Assembly: GCF_014385165.1 (NCBI RefSeq)
Contig: NZ_JACRTF010000001.1
Span: 3,100,001 to 3,164,000 of the forward strand
Length of the DNA stretch: 64,000 nucleotides
Reading direction: 5' to 3'
DNA from: Jilunia laotingensis
Lineage (GTDB): Bacteria > Bacteroidota > Bacteroidia > Bacteroidales > Bacteroidaceae
The notes under the pieces are model-generated. The model was not told the origin of the DNA, did not search any database, and saw nothing but the letters and a program-made list of their open reading frames with translations. This document shows, piece by piece, positions 43,855 through 51,684 of this stretch (positions within the stretch are counted from its first letter, which is position 1; every line of letters begins with the position of its first letter). The position numbers and the translations under genes are program-made.

Positions 43855-43947
43855 TTTTACATCCCCATGTTTCGCAGCTTTACATCCCCATGTTTCACTG
43901 TCAGACATGGGCATGTTTCACTGTTAAACACCCCCATGTTTGACATT
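43855..43947. repeat. Cluster of ACATCCCCATGT-type repeat units between aspD and aspT
   Basis: The 93 bases contain TTACATCCCCATGTTT twice (near 43857-43872 and 43880-43895), then CAGACATGGGCATGTTTCACTG and AAACACCCCCATGTTTGAC. The same units make up the long inverted repeat at 16727-16807, 27 kb away. Both copies lie in intergenic DNA. Hairpins can form but with less perfect arms than at the first locus. Confidence 0.82.
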
Positions 43948-43976
43948 GCGTCCCACCGACATCCTTACTTATCCCG

Positions 43977-45671
43977 TTATATCATCAGTACGATGATCAC
44001 TCCCCAGATGATAAGTAATGTATTACCTACAGCATACGTTACCGTATAGCCCAATGCAGGAGTCTCACTCTCCACCGCATCCTGTACTGCCCCTAATGCA
44101 GCAGTTGTCGTCCGCGCTCCTGCCGTACAGCCTAGAGTCAGTGCCGGATGGAACTTGAACAGATATCTACCCATCAGCAGTCCGCTGATAAGAGGGATGG
44201 CCGTAACCAATGCACCGACAAGAAACAGGCTGGCACCTACCTCTTTGAATCCTGTGACGAAACTCGGGCCGGCTGCAAGACCGACAACAGCGATGAACAT
44301 ATTAAGTCCTACATTATTTAATACCCATAAGGACGGTTCCGGTATTCCTCCAAAGGTGGGATGCTTGCTTCTCAGCCACCCGAAGACAAGTCCGGCAATC
44401 AAAGCTCCGCCACTGGTGGACAGGCTGATCGGGATGCCGCCCAGGTGGAGGGAGAGTGCGCCCACCAATCCTCCGATGACGATGCCGAGACCTACAAATA
44501 TCATATCCGTTTGATTCGTTGGACGGTCGATGTATCCCATTTGTTTGGCGGCTGCTTCTACTTCATGCTTCATGCCGGTCACTTCAAGCATATCACCCGC
44601 ATCGACAACCGTTTGTGCCAACACGGGAACATTAATGCCTGCACGTTTGATGGTACGGATGCTTACACCGTGCATGAACTTTTGTTTACGAATGGTGGCT
44701 ATCGTCTCTCCGGCGAAGGTTTTCCGGGTCACCATCACCGGCAATGTCTCGGCAGGGAAGTCGAGAAGTTGGGCATCCAATACTTCCGGGCCTATCCAGT
44801 CTTCTTCACCGATGACGAATTCACGGCGTCCGCTCAGTACGACTTCGTCATTATCCTTTAATATAAGGTTAGGCTTTACCTCCTTTACGATGCCCCGTTG
44901 GCGTACCCGTTCTACAAAGAGGCGTTTCCCTTGTCCGTTCAGGTAGCTTTCAAGATCGGTGACCCGCTTCCCCTTTCCGAACCATTCATTGTTGATTTTA
45001 TATGCACGGAAGACGACAGGGCGCAGGGCAGGGGCGAAGCCCGGTTCGTCTGCTTCCGAACTTCCCATTTTCGCTTCCAGTTCTTTACAATCGGCTTTTA
45101 CTTTATCCAACCCTCCCAGGAGTTTCGGGCCTAAGGATGCCAGTATCCAAGCGGAACCCGCCGTACCGAAGATATAGGTCACGGCATAAGCCACGGGAAT
45201 GGCATTGATGTACGATGCTTTTTGTGCATCGGTTATGCCTAGCCCGTTGATAGTGTCTTCGGCTACCCCGATCACAGCGGAGATTGTTTGTGATCCGGCA
45301 AGTAGTCCGGCAGCTTCGCCCACATTGTAGCCCATGATTTTAGCCAATGCCCAAGCGGATAAAAGACTGACGATGCACATCAGCACGGCAAAGCCTACTT
45401 GCGGTAATCCGTCCTTTTTCAGTCCGCGAAAGAATTGAGGGCCGACTTTATAACCTACTGCAAAAAGGAAAAGAAGGAAGAAGACAGCTTTCATCGGCCC
45501 ATCGACTGTGATATTGAGTTGCCCCACCAGCACTCCGACCAAAAGGACACTTGTGACTGTTCCGAGGGAAAACTTTCCTATCTTCAACCGCCCGATCCAG
45601 AAACCGGCGAATATAGTCAGGAAGATGGCCAGTTCGGGGTGTACCCTGAGTTGATTGATAATCCATTCCAT
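43977..45671 (-). CDS. aspT: Aspartate-alanine antiporter AspT
   Basis: This 564-residue inner-membrane exchanger of the AAE family has two blocks of about five helices (residues 1-190 and 380-564) separated by two cytoplasmic TrkA-C domains (about 205-290 and 292-372). Repeat motifs [17 protein letters not shown] and [19 protein letters not shown] are the family duplicated GxxxGxxT-type segments. It imports aspartate(1-) and exports neutral alanine, so exchange is electrogenic and, with AspD, generates energy and acid resistance. aspD follows downstream on the same strand. Confidence 0.93.
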   Translation of the reverse strand: MEWIINQLRVHPELAIFLTIFAGFWIGRLKIGKFSLGTVTSVLLVGVLVGQLNITVDGPMKAVFFLLFLFAVGYKVGPQFFRGLKKDGLPQVGFAVLMCIVSLLSAWALAKIMGYNVGEAAGLLAGSQTISAVIGVAEDTINGLGITDAQKASYINAIPVAYAVTYIFGTAGSAWILASLGPKLLGGLDKVKADCKELEAKMGSSEADEPGFAPALRPVVFRAYKINNEWFGKGKRVTDLESYLNGQGKRLFVERVRQRGIVKEVKPNLILKDNDEVVLSGRREFVIGEEDWIGPEVLDAQLLDFPAETLPVMVTRKTFAGETIATIRKQKFMHGVSIRTIKRAGINVPVLAQTVVDAGDMLEVTGMKHEVEAAAKQMGYIDRPTNQTDMIFVGLGIVIGGLVGALSLHLGGIPISLSTSGGALIAGLVFGWLRSKHPTFGGIPEPSLWVLNNVGLNMFIAVVGLAAGPSFVTGFKEVGASLFLVGALVTAIPLISGLLMGRYLFKFHPALTLGCTAGARTTTAALGAVQDAVESETPALGYTVTYAVGNTLLIIWGVIIVLMI

Positions 45672-45844
45672 AATTAAGTTGTTTAGATTTAATATATTGG
45701 GTTCATTAATGCTTTATAGAACAGCATTCACAGGAAAGTGTTTTGTTAAATGCCTGTTTCGGTATGTTAAACCTCCATATCGTTTCTTGTCTTTTGGGAC
45801 ATTTCTTCCTCTGAACAGACCTTTTTTATCGAAAAGCAAACTCG

Positions 45845-45852
45845 TATCTTTG
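45845..45852 (+). promoter_or_regulatory. Bacteroides-type -7 box (TATCTTTG) for the inositol-lipid operon
   Basis: TATCTTTG fits TAnnTTTG; a TTTTTT stretch at 45822-45827 occupies the -33 position. Transcription would start near 45859, giving a leader of about 165 bases before the inositol-phosphate synthase gene. It lies in the 354-base stretch 45672-46025 between divergent aspT and the operon; no aspT promoter was recognised there. Confidence 0.68.
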
Positions 45853-45893
45853 CACACTCTAATTTAAAACTTAAAAAAAGACCATTTAATCAA

Positions 45894-45938
45894 ATGAAGG
45901 TTGTTTATACTTTGTTAGGAGGGCAATATCTTAAATAG
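45894..45938 (+). CDS. Possible 14-aa leader ORF before the inositol-lipid operon
   Basis: ATG at 45894 opens a 14-codon frame (MKVVYTLLGGQYLK) that ends 87 bases before ino1, within the predicted transcript leader. It contains TTAGGAGGG internally, which could be a Shine-Dalgarno for nothing obvious. Its significance is doubtful. Confidence 0.25.
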   Translation: MKVVYTLLGGQYLK

Positions 45939-46025
45939 AACAATTAATCCGACTATTAGAACTTCTTTGGGTATAAAGTACAACCTAACTTTGTAGGCAA
46001 TTTTAAATAATCTAAAACAACAGAA

Positions 46026-47315
46026 ATGGAACAGGAAATTAAACCGGCATCAGGACGCCTTGGTGTTCTGGTAGTAGGTGTTGGTGGTGCGGTTGCTACC
46101 ACGATGATTACAGGAACATTGGCTTCTCGCAAAGGATTGGCCAAACCAATAGGTTCTATTACGCAATTGGCCACTATGCGTATGGAAAACAATGAAGAAA
46201 AACGTATCAAAGACGTGGTGCCATTGGCAGACTTGAACGACATCGTTTTCGGCGGTTGGGACATTTTTCCGGACAATGCTTATGAAGCTGCCATGTATGC
46301 TGAAGTTTTAAAGGAAAAAGACCTGAATTTAGTAAAAGACGAACTGGAGGCCATCAAACCGATGCCTGCCGCTTTTGATCATAATTTCGCAAAACGCCTG
46401 AACGGCACACATATTAAGAATGCAGCTACCCGTTGGGACATGGTAGAGCAGTTGCGTGAAGATATCCGCAACTTCAAGGCTGCTAATAATTGCGACCGTA
46501 TTGTAGTGTTGTGGGCTGCAAGTACGGAGATTTATGTTCCTCTGGCAGACGAACACATGTCTCAGGCTGCTTTGGAGAAAGCTATGAAGGAGAACAATAC
46601 GGAAGTCGTGTCACCGAGTATGTGTTATGCATATGCTGCTATTGCAGAAGGCGCTCCGTTCATCATGGGGGCTCCTAACTTGTGCGTGGACACTCCGGCC
46701 ATGTGGGAATTCTCTAAAAAGATGAATGTGCCTATTTCCGGTAAAGACTTCAAGAGCGGTCAGACTTTGATGAAAACCGTATTGGCCCCGATGTTCAAGA
46801 CCCGTATGCTGGGTGTCAGCGGTTGGTTCTCAACCAACATTCTGGGTAACCGTGACGGTGAAGTACTCGACCAGCCTGAAAACTTCAAGACAAAAGAGGT
46901 CAGCAAACTGTCTGTGATCGACAATATCTTTGAACCGGATAAATTCCCCGATCTGTATGGTGACGTATACCATAAGGTACGCATCAACTATTATCCTCCC
47001 CGTAAGGACAATAAAGAAGCATGGGATAACATCGACATCTTCGGATGGATGGGCTATCCGATGGAAATAAAAGTAAACTTCCTCTGCCGCGACTCTATTT
47101 TGGCAGCCCCTATCGCACTCGACCTTGTGCTGTTCAGTGATTTGGCCATACGTGCCGGAATGAGTGGCATTCAGACTTGGTTGTCATTCTTCTGCAAGAG
47201 CCCGATGCATGATTTCGAACATCAGCCGGTTCACGATCTGTTCACTCAATGGAGAATGGTAAAAGAAACATTACGTAATATGATCGGTGAAAAATCACCG
47301 AGTTATCTGGATTGA
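46026..47315 (+). CDS. ino1: Inositol-3-phosphate synthase (myo-inositol-1-phosphate synthase)
   Basis: This NAD-dependent enzyme cyclises glucose-6-phosphate to inositol-3-phosphate (1L-myo-inositol-1-phosphate). The 429-residue product has the Rossmann motif GVGGAVATTMITG at about residues 17-29, the conserved INFGGWDIFPDN-like FGGWDIFPDNAYEAA, and the family blocks GAPNLCVDTPAMWEFS, GKDFKSGQTLMKTVLAPM and LGVSGWFSTNILGNRDG. The C-terminal dimerisation part includes the NYYPPRKDNKEAWDNIDIFGWMG stretch. In Bacteroides thetaiotaomicron the homologue starts the cluster that makes inositol phospholipids and inositol sphingolipids. The next five genes overlap or nearly abut it. Confidence 0.96.
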   Translation: MEQEIKPASGRLGVLVVGVGGAVATTMITGTLASRKGLAKPIGSITQLATMRMENNEEKRIKDVVPLADLNDIVFGGWDIFPDNAYEAAMYAEVLKEKDLNLVKDELEAIKPMPAAFDHNFAKRLNGTHIKNAATRWDMVEQLREDIRNFKAANNCDRIVVLWAASTEIYVPLADEHMSQAALEKAMKENNTEVVSPSMCYAYAAIAEGAPFIMGAPNLCVDTPAMWEFSKKMNVPISGKDFKSGQTLMKTVLAPMFKTRMLGVSGWFSTNILGNRDGEVLDQPENFKTKEVSKLSVIDNIFEPDKFPDLYGDVYHKVRINYYPPRKDNKEAWDNIDIFGWMGYPMEIKVNFLCRDSILAAPIALDLVLFSDLAIRAGMSGIQTWLSFFCKSPMHDFEHQPVHDLFTQWRMVKETLRNMIGEKSPSYLD

Positions 47316-47326
47316 TCTTTTAAAGA

Positions 47327-48043
47327 ATGAAGTATGCACTGATTGCAGCCGGGCAAGGCTCACGTCTGATATCGGACGGAATACAAGTTCCCAAACCTTT
47401 GGTTAAGGTAGGCGGAGAACCTTTGCTCGGGCGTTTGCTTCGCATTTTTCTTAATAATAATGCAGACTCGGTCTGCATTATTATTAATGAAGAAATGTCT
47501 GAAGTCCGTGAATATCTTGAACAACAACAGTTGCCTGTTCCTCTTCAGGTTGTTGTAAAATCCACTCCCGATTCATTCCATAGTTTTTACGAATTGGCTC
47601 CTTATCTAAAGGCGGGCGATGGGAAATTTTGTTTGACAACGGTCGACCCTATTTTCCGCGAAGCCGAGTTTGCGAATTATATTGCAACTTTTCAGGCGGA
47701 CGATAAAGATGACGCATTGATGGCTGTGACCGATTATATTGACGATGAACGTCCGCTGTATGTACGGACTGATCCCGATGACCTCCGGATCACAGGATAT
47801 GCAAGTGAATCTTATCCGGGAGCCCGTTATATTTCCGGGGGAATCTATTGCATGAACCAAAATGCACTTTCTTTATTGCCGGATGCCATGAGGAAAGGAA
47901 TCTCCCGTATGCGCGGATTCCAGCAATATCTGGTTGATAGTGGATTACAGGTACAGGCACACCCCTTCTCGAAAGTAATCGATATCGATCATGCAGCGGA
48001 TGTCGAGAAGGCCGAATGCTTTTTAAAAGAACTGAATATTTAA
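47327..48043 (+). CDS. Sugar-phosphate-type nucleotidyltransferase in the inositol-lipid operon
   Basis: This 238-residue GT-A-type nucleotidyltransferase has the activation motif AAGQGSRL (residues 7-14) and the PKPLVKVGGEPLL lysine segment typical of enzymes that join NTP with a phosphorylated sugar or polyol. It starts 11 bases after ino1 and abuts the ATP-grasp gene with no gap. By context, the phosphorylated substrate could be inositol phosphate, giving CDP-inositol as in the archaeal di-inositol-phosphate pathway. The B. thetaiotaomicron cluster contains a similar NTP transferase gene. Substrate and nucleotide are not predictable from sequence. Confidence 0.85.
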   Translation: MKYALIAAGQGSRLISDGIQVPKPLVKVGGEPLLGRLLRIFLNNNADSVCIIINEEMSEVREYLEQQQLPVPLQVVVKSTPDSFHSFYELAPYLKAGDGKFCLTTVDPIFREAEFANYIATFQADDKDDALMAVTDYIDDERPLYVRTDPDDLRITGYASESYPGARYISGGIYCMNQNALSLLPDAMRKGISRMRGFQQYLVDSGLQVQAHPFSKVIDIDHAADVEKAECFLKELNI

Positions 48044-48910
48044 ATGAAATCGTATACATTTGCGGGAATACAGCGATATTCCCTTTTCTCTCCCAATCAT
48101 GTCGGCAATGACGCTTCCATATTCTCTGCCGTTGGTCAATATCTTGAAGAAAACGGTCATGAGGTAAACATGTATACCGAACAGGAGTTTCTTACACATC
48201 CTTTCAATGAAAGGTTCATTTTTACAATGATGCGTAGCAAGGCTGCCGTACGCAATTTGCAAAAGATGGAGAAACAAGGAGTCGTGGCGGTTAACTCGGC
48301 TTTCGGCATTGAAAACTGTACGCGGGAACAAATGACCTCCTTGCTGATAAAGAATCAGATTCCTCATCCCCAAAGTCTCGTTTGGAGTGTAATGGAAGCA
48401 TTGCCTGCCAGTCTTATTGAATCGGAATTCGAGCCTTGCTGGGTGAAACGTGCCGATTTTCATGCTATTCACAAAGAAGACGTAACCTATGTGAGAACTT
48501 ACTGTGAACTGCGGGAAGTAATGGCGGAATATGCCTTGCGGGGGATAGAGCGTGTAGTGATAAATAAACACCTTCCCGGAGACTTGATCAAGTTTTATGG
48601 AGTGTACGGCACTGACTTCTTCTTTTGGTTTTATCCTCATGAAGGAAACCATAGTAAATTCGGACTGGAAGAAATAAACGGGGCACCTTCGGGAATTCCT
48701 TTTTCGGAAGAAGGGTTGCGTTGCATCTGTAATGATGCCGCAAGAGTATTGAATGTTGATATTTATGGAGGCGATTGTATCGTTTCTTCCGACGGGAGTA
48801 TCCGGATTATTGACTTCAATGATTGGCCCAGTTTCGCTCCTTGCCGTAAAGAAGCTGCAAAAGCAATAGGGCAGGCCATTCTGCAAAAAACTAAAAGTGT
48901 AGATCTATGA
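48044..48910 (+). CDS. ATP-grasp family enzyme in the inositol-lipid operon
   Basis: This 288-residue protein has an ATP-grasp layout. The N-terminal domain has FSPNHVGNDASIF; the nucleotide-binding region carries CWVKRADFHAIHKEDV (Lys155) and VINKHLPGDLIKFYG; the metal-binding end is DCIVSSDGSIRIIDFNDWPSF, with Asp/Asn residues in the place of the usual E-N/D-N pair. It lies between the nucleotidyltransferase and the phosphatidyltransferase genes with a zero-base and a 4-base-overlap junction. ATP-grasp enzymes are mainly carboxylate ligases, but eukaryotic ITPK kinases that phosphorylate inositol phosphates also have this fold. Either a ligase that decorates the head group or a kinase is possible. 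Function is unknown. Confidence 0.72.
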   Translation: MKSYTFAGIQRYSLFSPNHVGNDASIFSAVGQYLEENGHEVNMYTEQEFLTHPFNERFIFTMMRSKAAVRNLQKMEKQGVVAVNSAFGIENCTREQMTSLLIKNQIPHPQSLVWSVMEALPASLIESEFEPCWVKRADFHAIHKEDVTYVRTYCELREVMAEYALRGIERVVINKHLPGDLIKFYGVYGTDFFFWFYPHEGNHSKFGLEEINGAPSGIPFSEEGLRCICNDAARVLNVDIYGGDCIVSSDGSIRIIDFNDWPSFAPCRKEAAKAIGQAILQKTKSVDL

Positions 48911-49842
48911 CCAGTGAACAAAAGAATACAGGCTTGGAAGCCTCTTTGAAATCAGCAGATACGGAAGAGTGGATCGATTTGCTGTTCTATCGTCCCGTAG
49001 GTTACCAATGGGCGCTTTTTTTTCGTAAGTTAGGAGTTACCCCCAATGCGATAACGATTGCCTCTATCTTTTTAGGTGTAGCAGCGGGAATTTTATTTTA
49101 TTATAATGATCTTTTATTAAATATAATCGGAATGTGTTTGCTCGTTTGGGCGAATATGTACGATAGTGCCGATGGACAGTTGGCTCGTATGACGGGGCAG
49201 AAATCTGAATTAGGTCGGATTTTGGACGGACTCTCGGGAGACATCTGGTTTATTTCCATCTATGTGGCGCTCTGCTTGCGTTTGACTCCGGAGTGGTCTT
49301 ACTGGATATGGATTCTGGCTGCTGCGGCAGGAGCTTGCCATAGTAAACAGGCGGCTATGGCGGATTATTACCGAAATATCCATCTTTTCTTTTTGAAAGG
49401 CAAGTCAGGGAGCGAGCTTGATAACTCGGTGCAGCAAAGAGCGATTTTCAAATCATTATCTTGGAAGAAGGAGGGCTTCAGAAAATTGTATTTATGGTTT
49501 TATGTCAATTATACACATTCGCAGGAATCCCTGTCACCTGCATTTCAACGTTTTTTCTCCCTGTTGAAACAACAATACGGTGAAACCATTCCGAAGGAGA
49601 TCGGAGATGAGTTCCGGATCGGTAGTCTTCCATTGATGAAATACACGAATATATTATCATTCAATACGCGGGTCATTGTGTTGTTCATTTCTCTTTTGGT
49701 CAATCGTCCCTGGATATATTTCGTATTCGAGTTGACTGTATTGAATGGGTTGTTGATCTATATGGTATACAAACATGAAGTATGGAGTAATAAATTGTAC
49801 AAGCTCGTAAATAAGAAAAAGGATGAACAGTCGGTTGCGTAA
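48907..49842 (+). CDS. CDP-alcohol phosphatidyltransferase (putative phosphatidylinositol-phosphate synthase)
   Basis: This 311-residue membrane enzyme carries the CDP-alcohol phosphatidyltransferase signature: Asp86, Asp89-Gly90, Ala93-Arg94, Gly103 and Asp107. The usual final Asp (spaced three residues after Asp107) is Gly111 here, with Asp at 112, so the fourth Asp is displaced by one. About six helices are predicted, with the active site in the loop before helix 3. It should join CDP-diacylglycerol or a CDP-activated inositol with the second substrate. The B. thetaiotaomicron homologue is reported as phosphatidylinositol-phosphate synthase. It overlaps the ATP-grasp gene by 4 bases and the flippase-like gene by 20. 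Confidence 0.87.
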   Translation: MTSEQKNTGLEASLKSADTEEWIDLLFYRPVGYQWALFFRKLGVTPNAITIASIFLGVAAGILFYYNDLLLNIIGMCLLVWANMYDSADGQLARMTGQKSELGRILDGLSGDIWFISIYVALCLRLTPEWSYWIWILAAAAGACHSKQAAMADYYRNIHLFFLKGKSGSELDNSVQQRAIFKSLSWKKEGFRKLYLWFYVNYTHSQESLSPAFQRFFSLLKQQYGETIPKEIGDEFRIGSLPLMKYTNILSFNTRVIVLFISLLVNRPWIYFVFELTVLNGLLIYMVYKHEVWSNKLYKLVNKKKDEQSVA

Positions 49843-50815
49843 TATATTTCTTGTGTTTGGTATCGTGGCAGTTGTCGTGATGCTGTTTACGTTTGATATA
49901 TCTTATGAGGAATTGCTCGCCAACTTAAGACGTGCCGGAATTTATCTTCCTTTGGTATTGCTGCTTTGGGTATTTATTTATCTTATCAATACGGCTTCTT
50001 GGTATATAATTATTCGTAGTGGAGGAAGCATATCTTCGTTGACCTTCGCAAAGTTATTCAAATTTACGGTGTCGGGTTTTGCCATGAACTACGTGACTCC
50101 GGTCGGATTGATGGGAGGAGAACCTTATCGTGTAATGGAGGTCACTCCCTATGTGGGTGTGGAACGTGCCACATCATCGGTAGTTCTTTATGTCATGATG
50201 CATATATTTTCCCATTTCCTCTTTTGGATGAGTGCGGTAGTGGTATATGCCTGTTTTTATCATGTAAATTGGGAGATGGGCATTGTTTTGGGATTAATCA
50301 CAGTCTTTTGCCTGTTTCTGGGTACGTTGCTCGCAAAGGGATATAAGCATGGGATGGCCATAGCTTGTGTAAAAGTGGGAAGTCATATTCCTTTTTTAAA
50401 GAAATACGCCATCCGTTTCTCGGAGAAGAATAAGGAAAAGCTGGAAAATATCGACAAGCAGATTGCTTTGTTCCATCAGCAACGGAAAAGTACATTTTAT
50501 GGCTCGTTGTTCATGGAGTATCTGGCGAGGATCGTTAGTTGCTTAGAGGTGTGGCTTATTTTGAATATATTGACAACTAACGTAAGTTTCATAAGTTGCT
50601 TCTTGATTTTGGCTTTCTCTTCGTTGATGGCCAACCTTTTGTTCTTTCTGCCCATGCAGTTGGGTGGACGTGAGGGAGGATTTGCTCTGGCTGTCGGAGG
50701 TTTGTCTCTATCGGGTGCCTTTGGTGTTTACACTGCCTTGATAACCCGGGTGCGTGAGTTGTTTTGGATCGTGATCGGTCTTTTATTAATGAAAATTGGA
50801 AATAAGAAGAAATGA
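49823..50815 (+). CDS. Flippase-like membrane protein (LPG-synthase TM / AglD-YbhN family)
   Basis: This 330-residue integral membrane protein has about eight helices. It shows the family segments NTASWYIIIRSGG, the conserved FTVSGFAMNYVTPVGLMGGEPYRV loop (GGExxR type) and LFFLPMQLGGREGGFALA. It belongs to the UPF0104/lysylphosphatidylglycerol synthase transmembrane family, several members of which are suspected of moving lipids across membranes. In this operon it could flip inositol lipids or a lipid-linked precursor across the inner membrane. Its start overlaps the phosphatidyltransferase gene by 20 bases and its stop overlaps the HAD gene by 4. Confidence 0.82.
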   Translation: MNSRLRNIFLVFGIVAVVVMLFTFDISYEELLANLRRAGIYLPLVLLLWVFIYLINTASWYIIIRSGGSISSLTFAKLFKFTVSGFAMNYVTPVGLMGGEPYRVMEVTPYVGVERATSSVVLYVMMHIFSHFLFWMSAVVVYACFYHVNWEMGIVLGLITVFCLFLGTLLAKGYKHGMAIACVKVGSHIPFLKKYAIRFSEKNKEKLENIDKQIALFHQQRKSTFYGSLFMEYLARIVSCLEVWLILNILTTNVSFISCFLILAFSSLMANLLFFLPMQLGGREGGFALAVGGLSLSGAFGVYTALITRVRELFWIVIGLLLMKIGNKKK

Positions 50816-51528
50816 TAAATAAGGAAAAAGTAAAAGCATTGGCTTTCGATTTCGGTGGAACACTTGATTCACCGTTTATGCATTGGATGCAGATTTATTT
50901 GCAGCTTTACACTACCAAGTTGAATTTGCCGCTTACGGTGGAAAACTTCAGAGATTCTTATGTCTTTGCCGAGCAGATGATGGAACGTCTTCAATTGGTG
51001 AAACCCACTCATTCATTGTTGGAAACCCAGATGTTTAAGACTCGTTTGCAATTTGATAACTTGTTAGATCGGGGTATCTTGCCGGATACGAAGGATAATA
51101 AGGAATGTATTCCTGAAGAGGCTGCCCGTTTGGTGACAGATTATTCGTCAGCTTATGTCATCCGTTCGCAGAAGACATTAAAGGCACTGTCTCAACGGTA
51201 TACATTGCTCTTGGTTTCCAATTATTATGGCAATCTGAAGAAGGTTGCAACGGATTTGGGGATAGCAACCTATTTTTCCTCTTTTACCGATTCAACTTTG
51301 GAGGGTGTCCGTAAGCCGGATGCAACTTTATGGAAACTGGCTATCGAACGTGCCGGTTTCATACCTGAAGAAGTGATCGTAATAGGGGATTCTATGAAGA
51401 ATGATATTTTACCTGCATTATCATTAGGATGCCAAGTGATAAAAGGTTGTCCTTCGATTGGCGACCTTTCCGAAGAGGTCAACTGCATTACTTCTTTAGA
51501 GGAATTACTTCAACTTTTGGACAGTTAA
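50812..51528 (+). CDS. HAD-family hydrolase (putative phosphatidylinositol-phosphate phosphatase)
   Basis: This 238-residue haloacid dehalogenase-type hydrolase has motif I FDFGGTLDSP (residues 13-22), motif II LLVSNYYG, a Lys in GVRKPDATLWK and motif IV VIGDSMKNDILPA. In motif I the second Asp of DxD is Gly, which is found in other active HAD phosphatases but is not the textbook pattern. In B. thetaiotaomicron the HAD at the end of the inositol-lipid cluster is reported to dephosphorylate phosphatidylinositol phosphate, and the same role is inferred here. It is the last gene of the operon; a terminator follows at 51639. Confidence 0.85.
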   Translation: MINKEKVKALAFDFGGTLDSPFMHWMQIYLQLYTTKLNLPLTVENFRDSYVFAEQMMERLQLVKPTHSLLETQMFKTRLQFDNLLDRGILPDTKDNKECIPEEAARLVTDYSSAYVIRSQKTLKALSQRYTLLLVSNYYGNLKKVATDLGIATYFSSFTDSTLEGVRKPDATLWKLAIERAGFIPEEVIVIGDSMKNDILPALSLGCQVIKGCPSIGDLSEEVNCITSLEELLQLLDS

Positions 51529-51638
51529 TGTCTCTATTCATACTCTTTTTAGGGTTTTTCAAATATATCTTCAAAAGTAGTTTGTCTTCAGCTTCTATTG
51601 ATTTACTTTTTTAAGGTAGTTCTATCAATAATACTAAA

Positions 51639-51684
51639 TTAGTGCCTATGAATTGGCAAAACCCTGTCAATTCATAGGCACTAA
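51639..51684. terminator. Bidirectional terminator between the HAD gene and the AraC gene
   Basis: Perfect 17-bp arms at 51639-51655 and 51668-51684 (TTAGTGCCTATGAATTG) with a 12-base loop. The hairpin lies partly within the frame-shifted 3' end of the AraC ORF, but outside it if that ORF ended at the usual stop (51719). Confidence 0.9.

Noticed and set aside
43855..43947. Could the spaced ACATCCCCATGT units be a CRISPR array?
   Set aside because: The units are 12-16 bases, inconsistent in spacing and orientation, with no cas genes nearby.
44361..44861. 166-codon plus-strand frame opposite aspT
   Set aside because: aspT is intact on the minus strand with clear family motifs; the plus-strand translation looks like a reverse-frame artefact.
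48023..48886. 287-codon minus-strand frame opposite the ATP-grasp gene
   Set aside because: It is antisense to a gene in a tightly overlapping plus-strand operon; its translation has no recognisable domain and its composition is that of a shadow frame.
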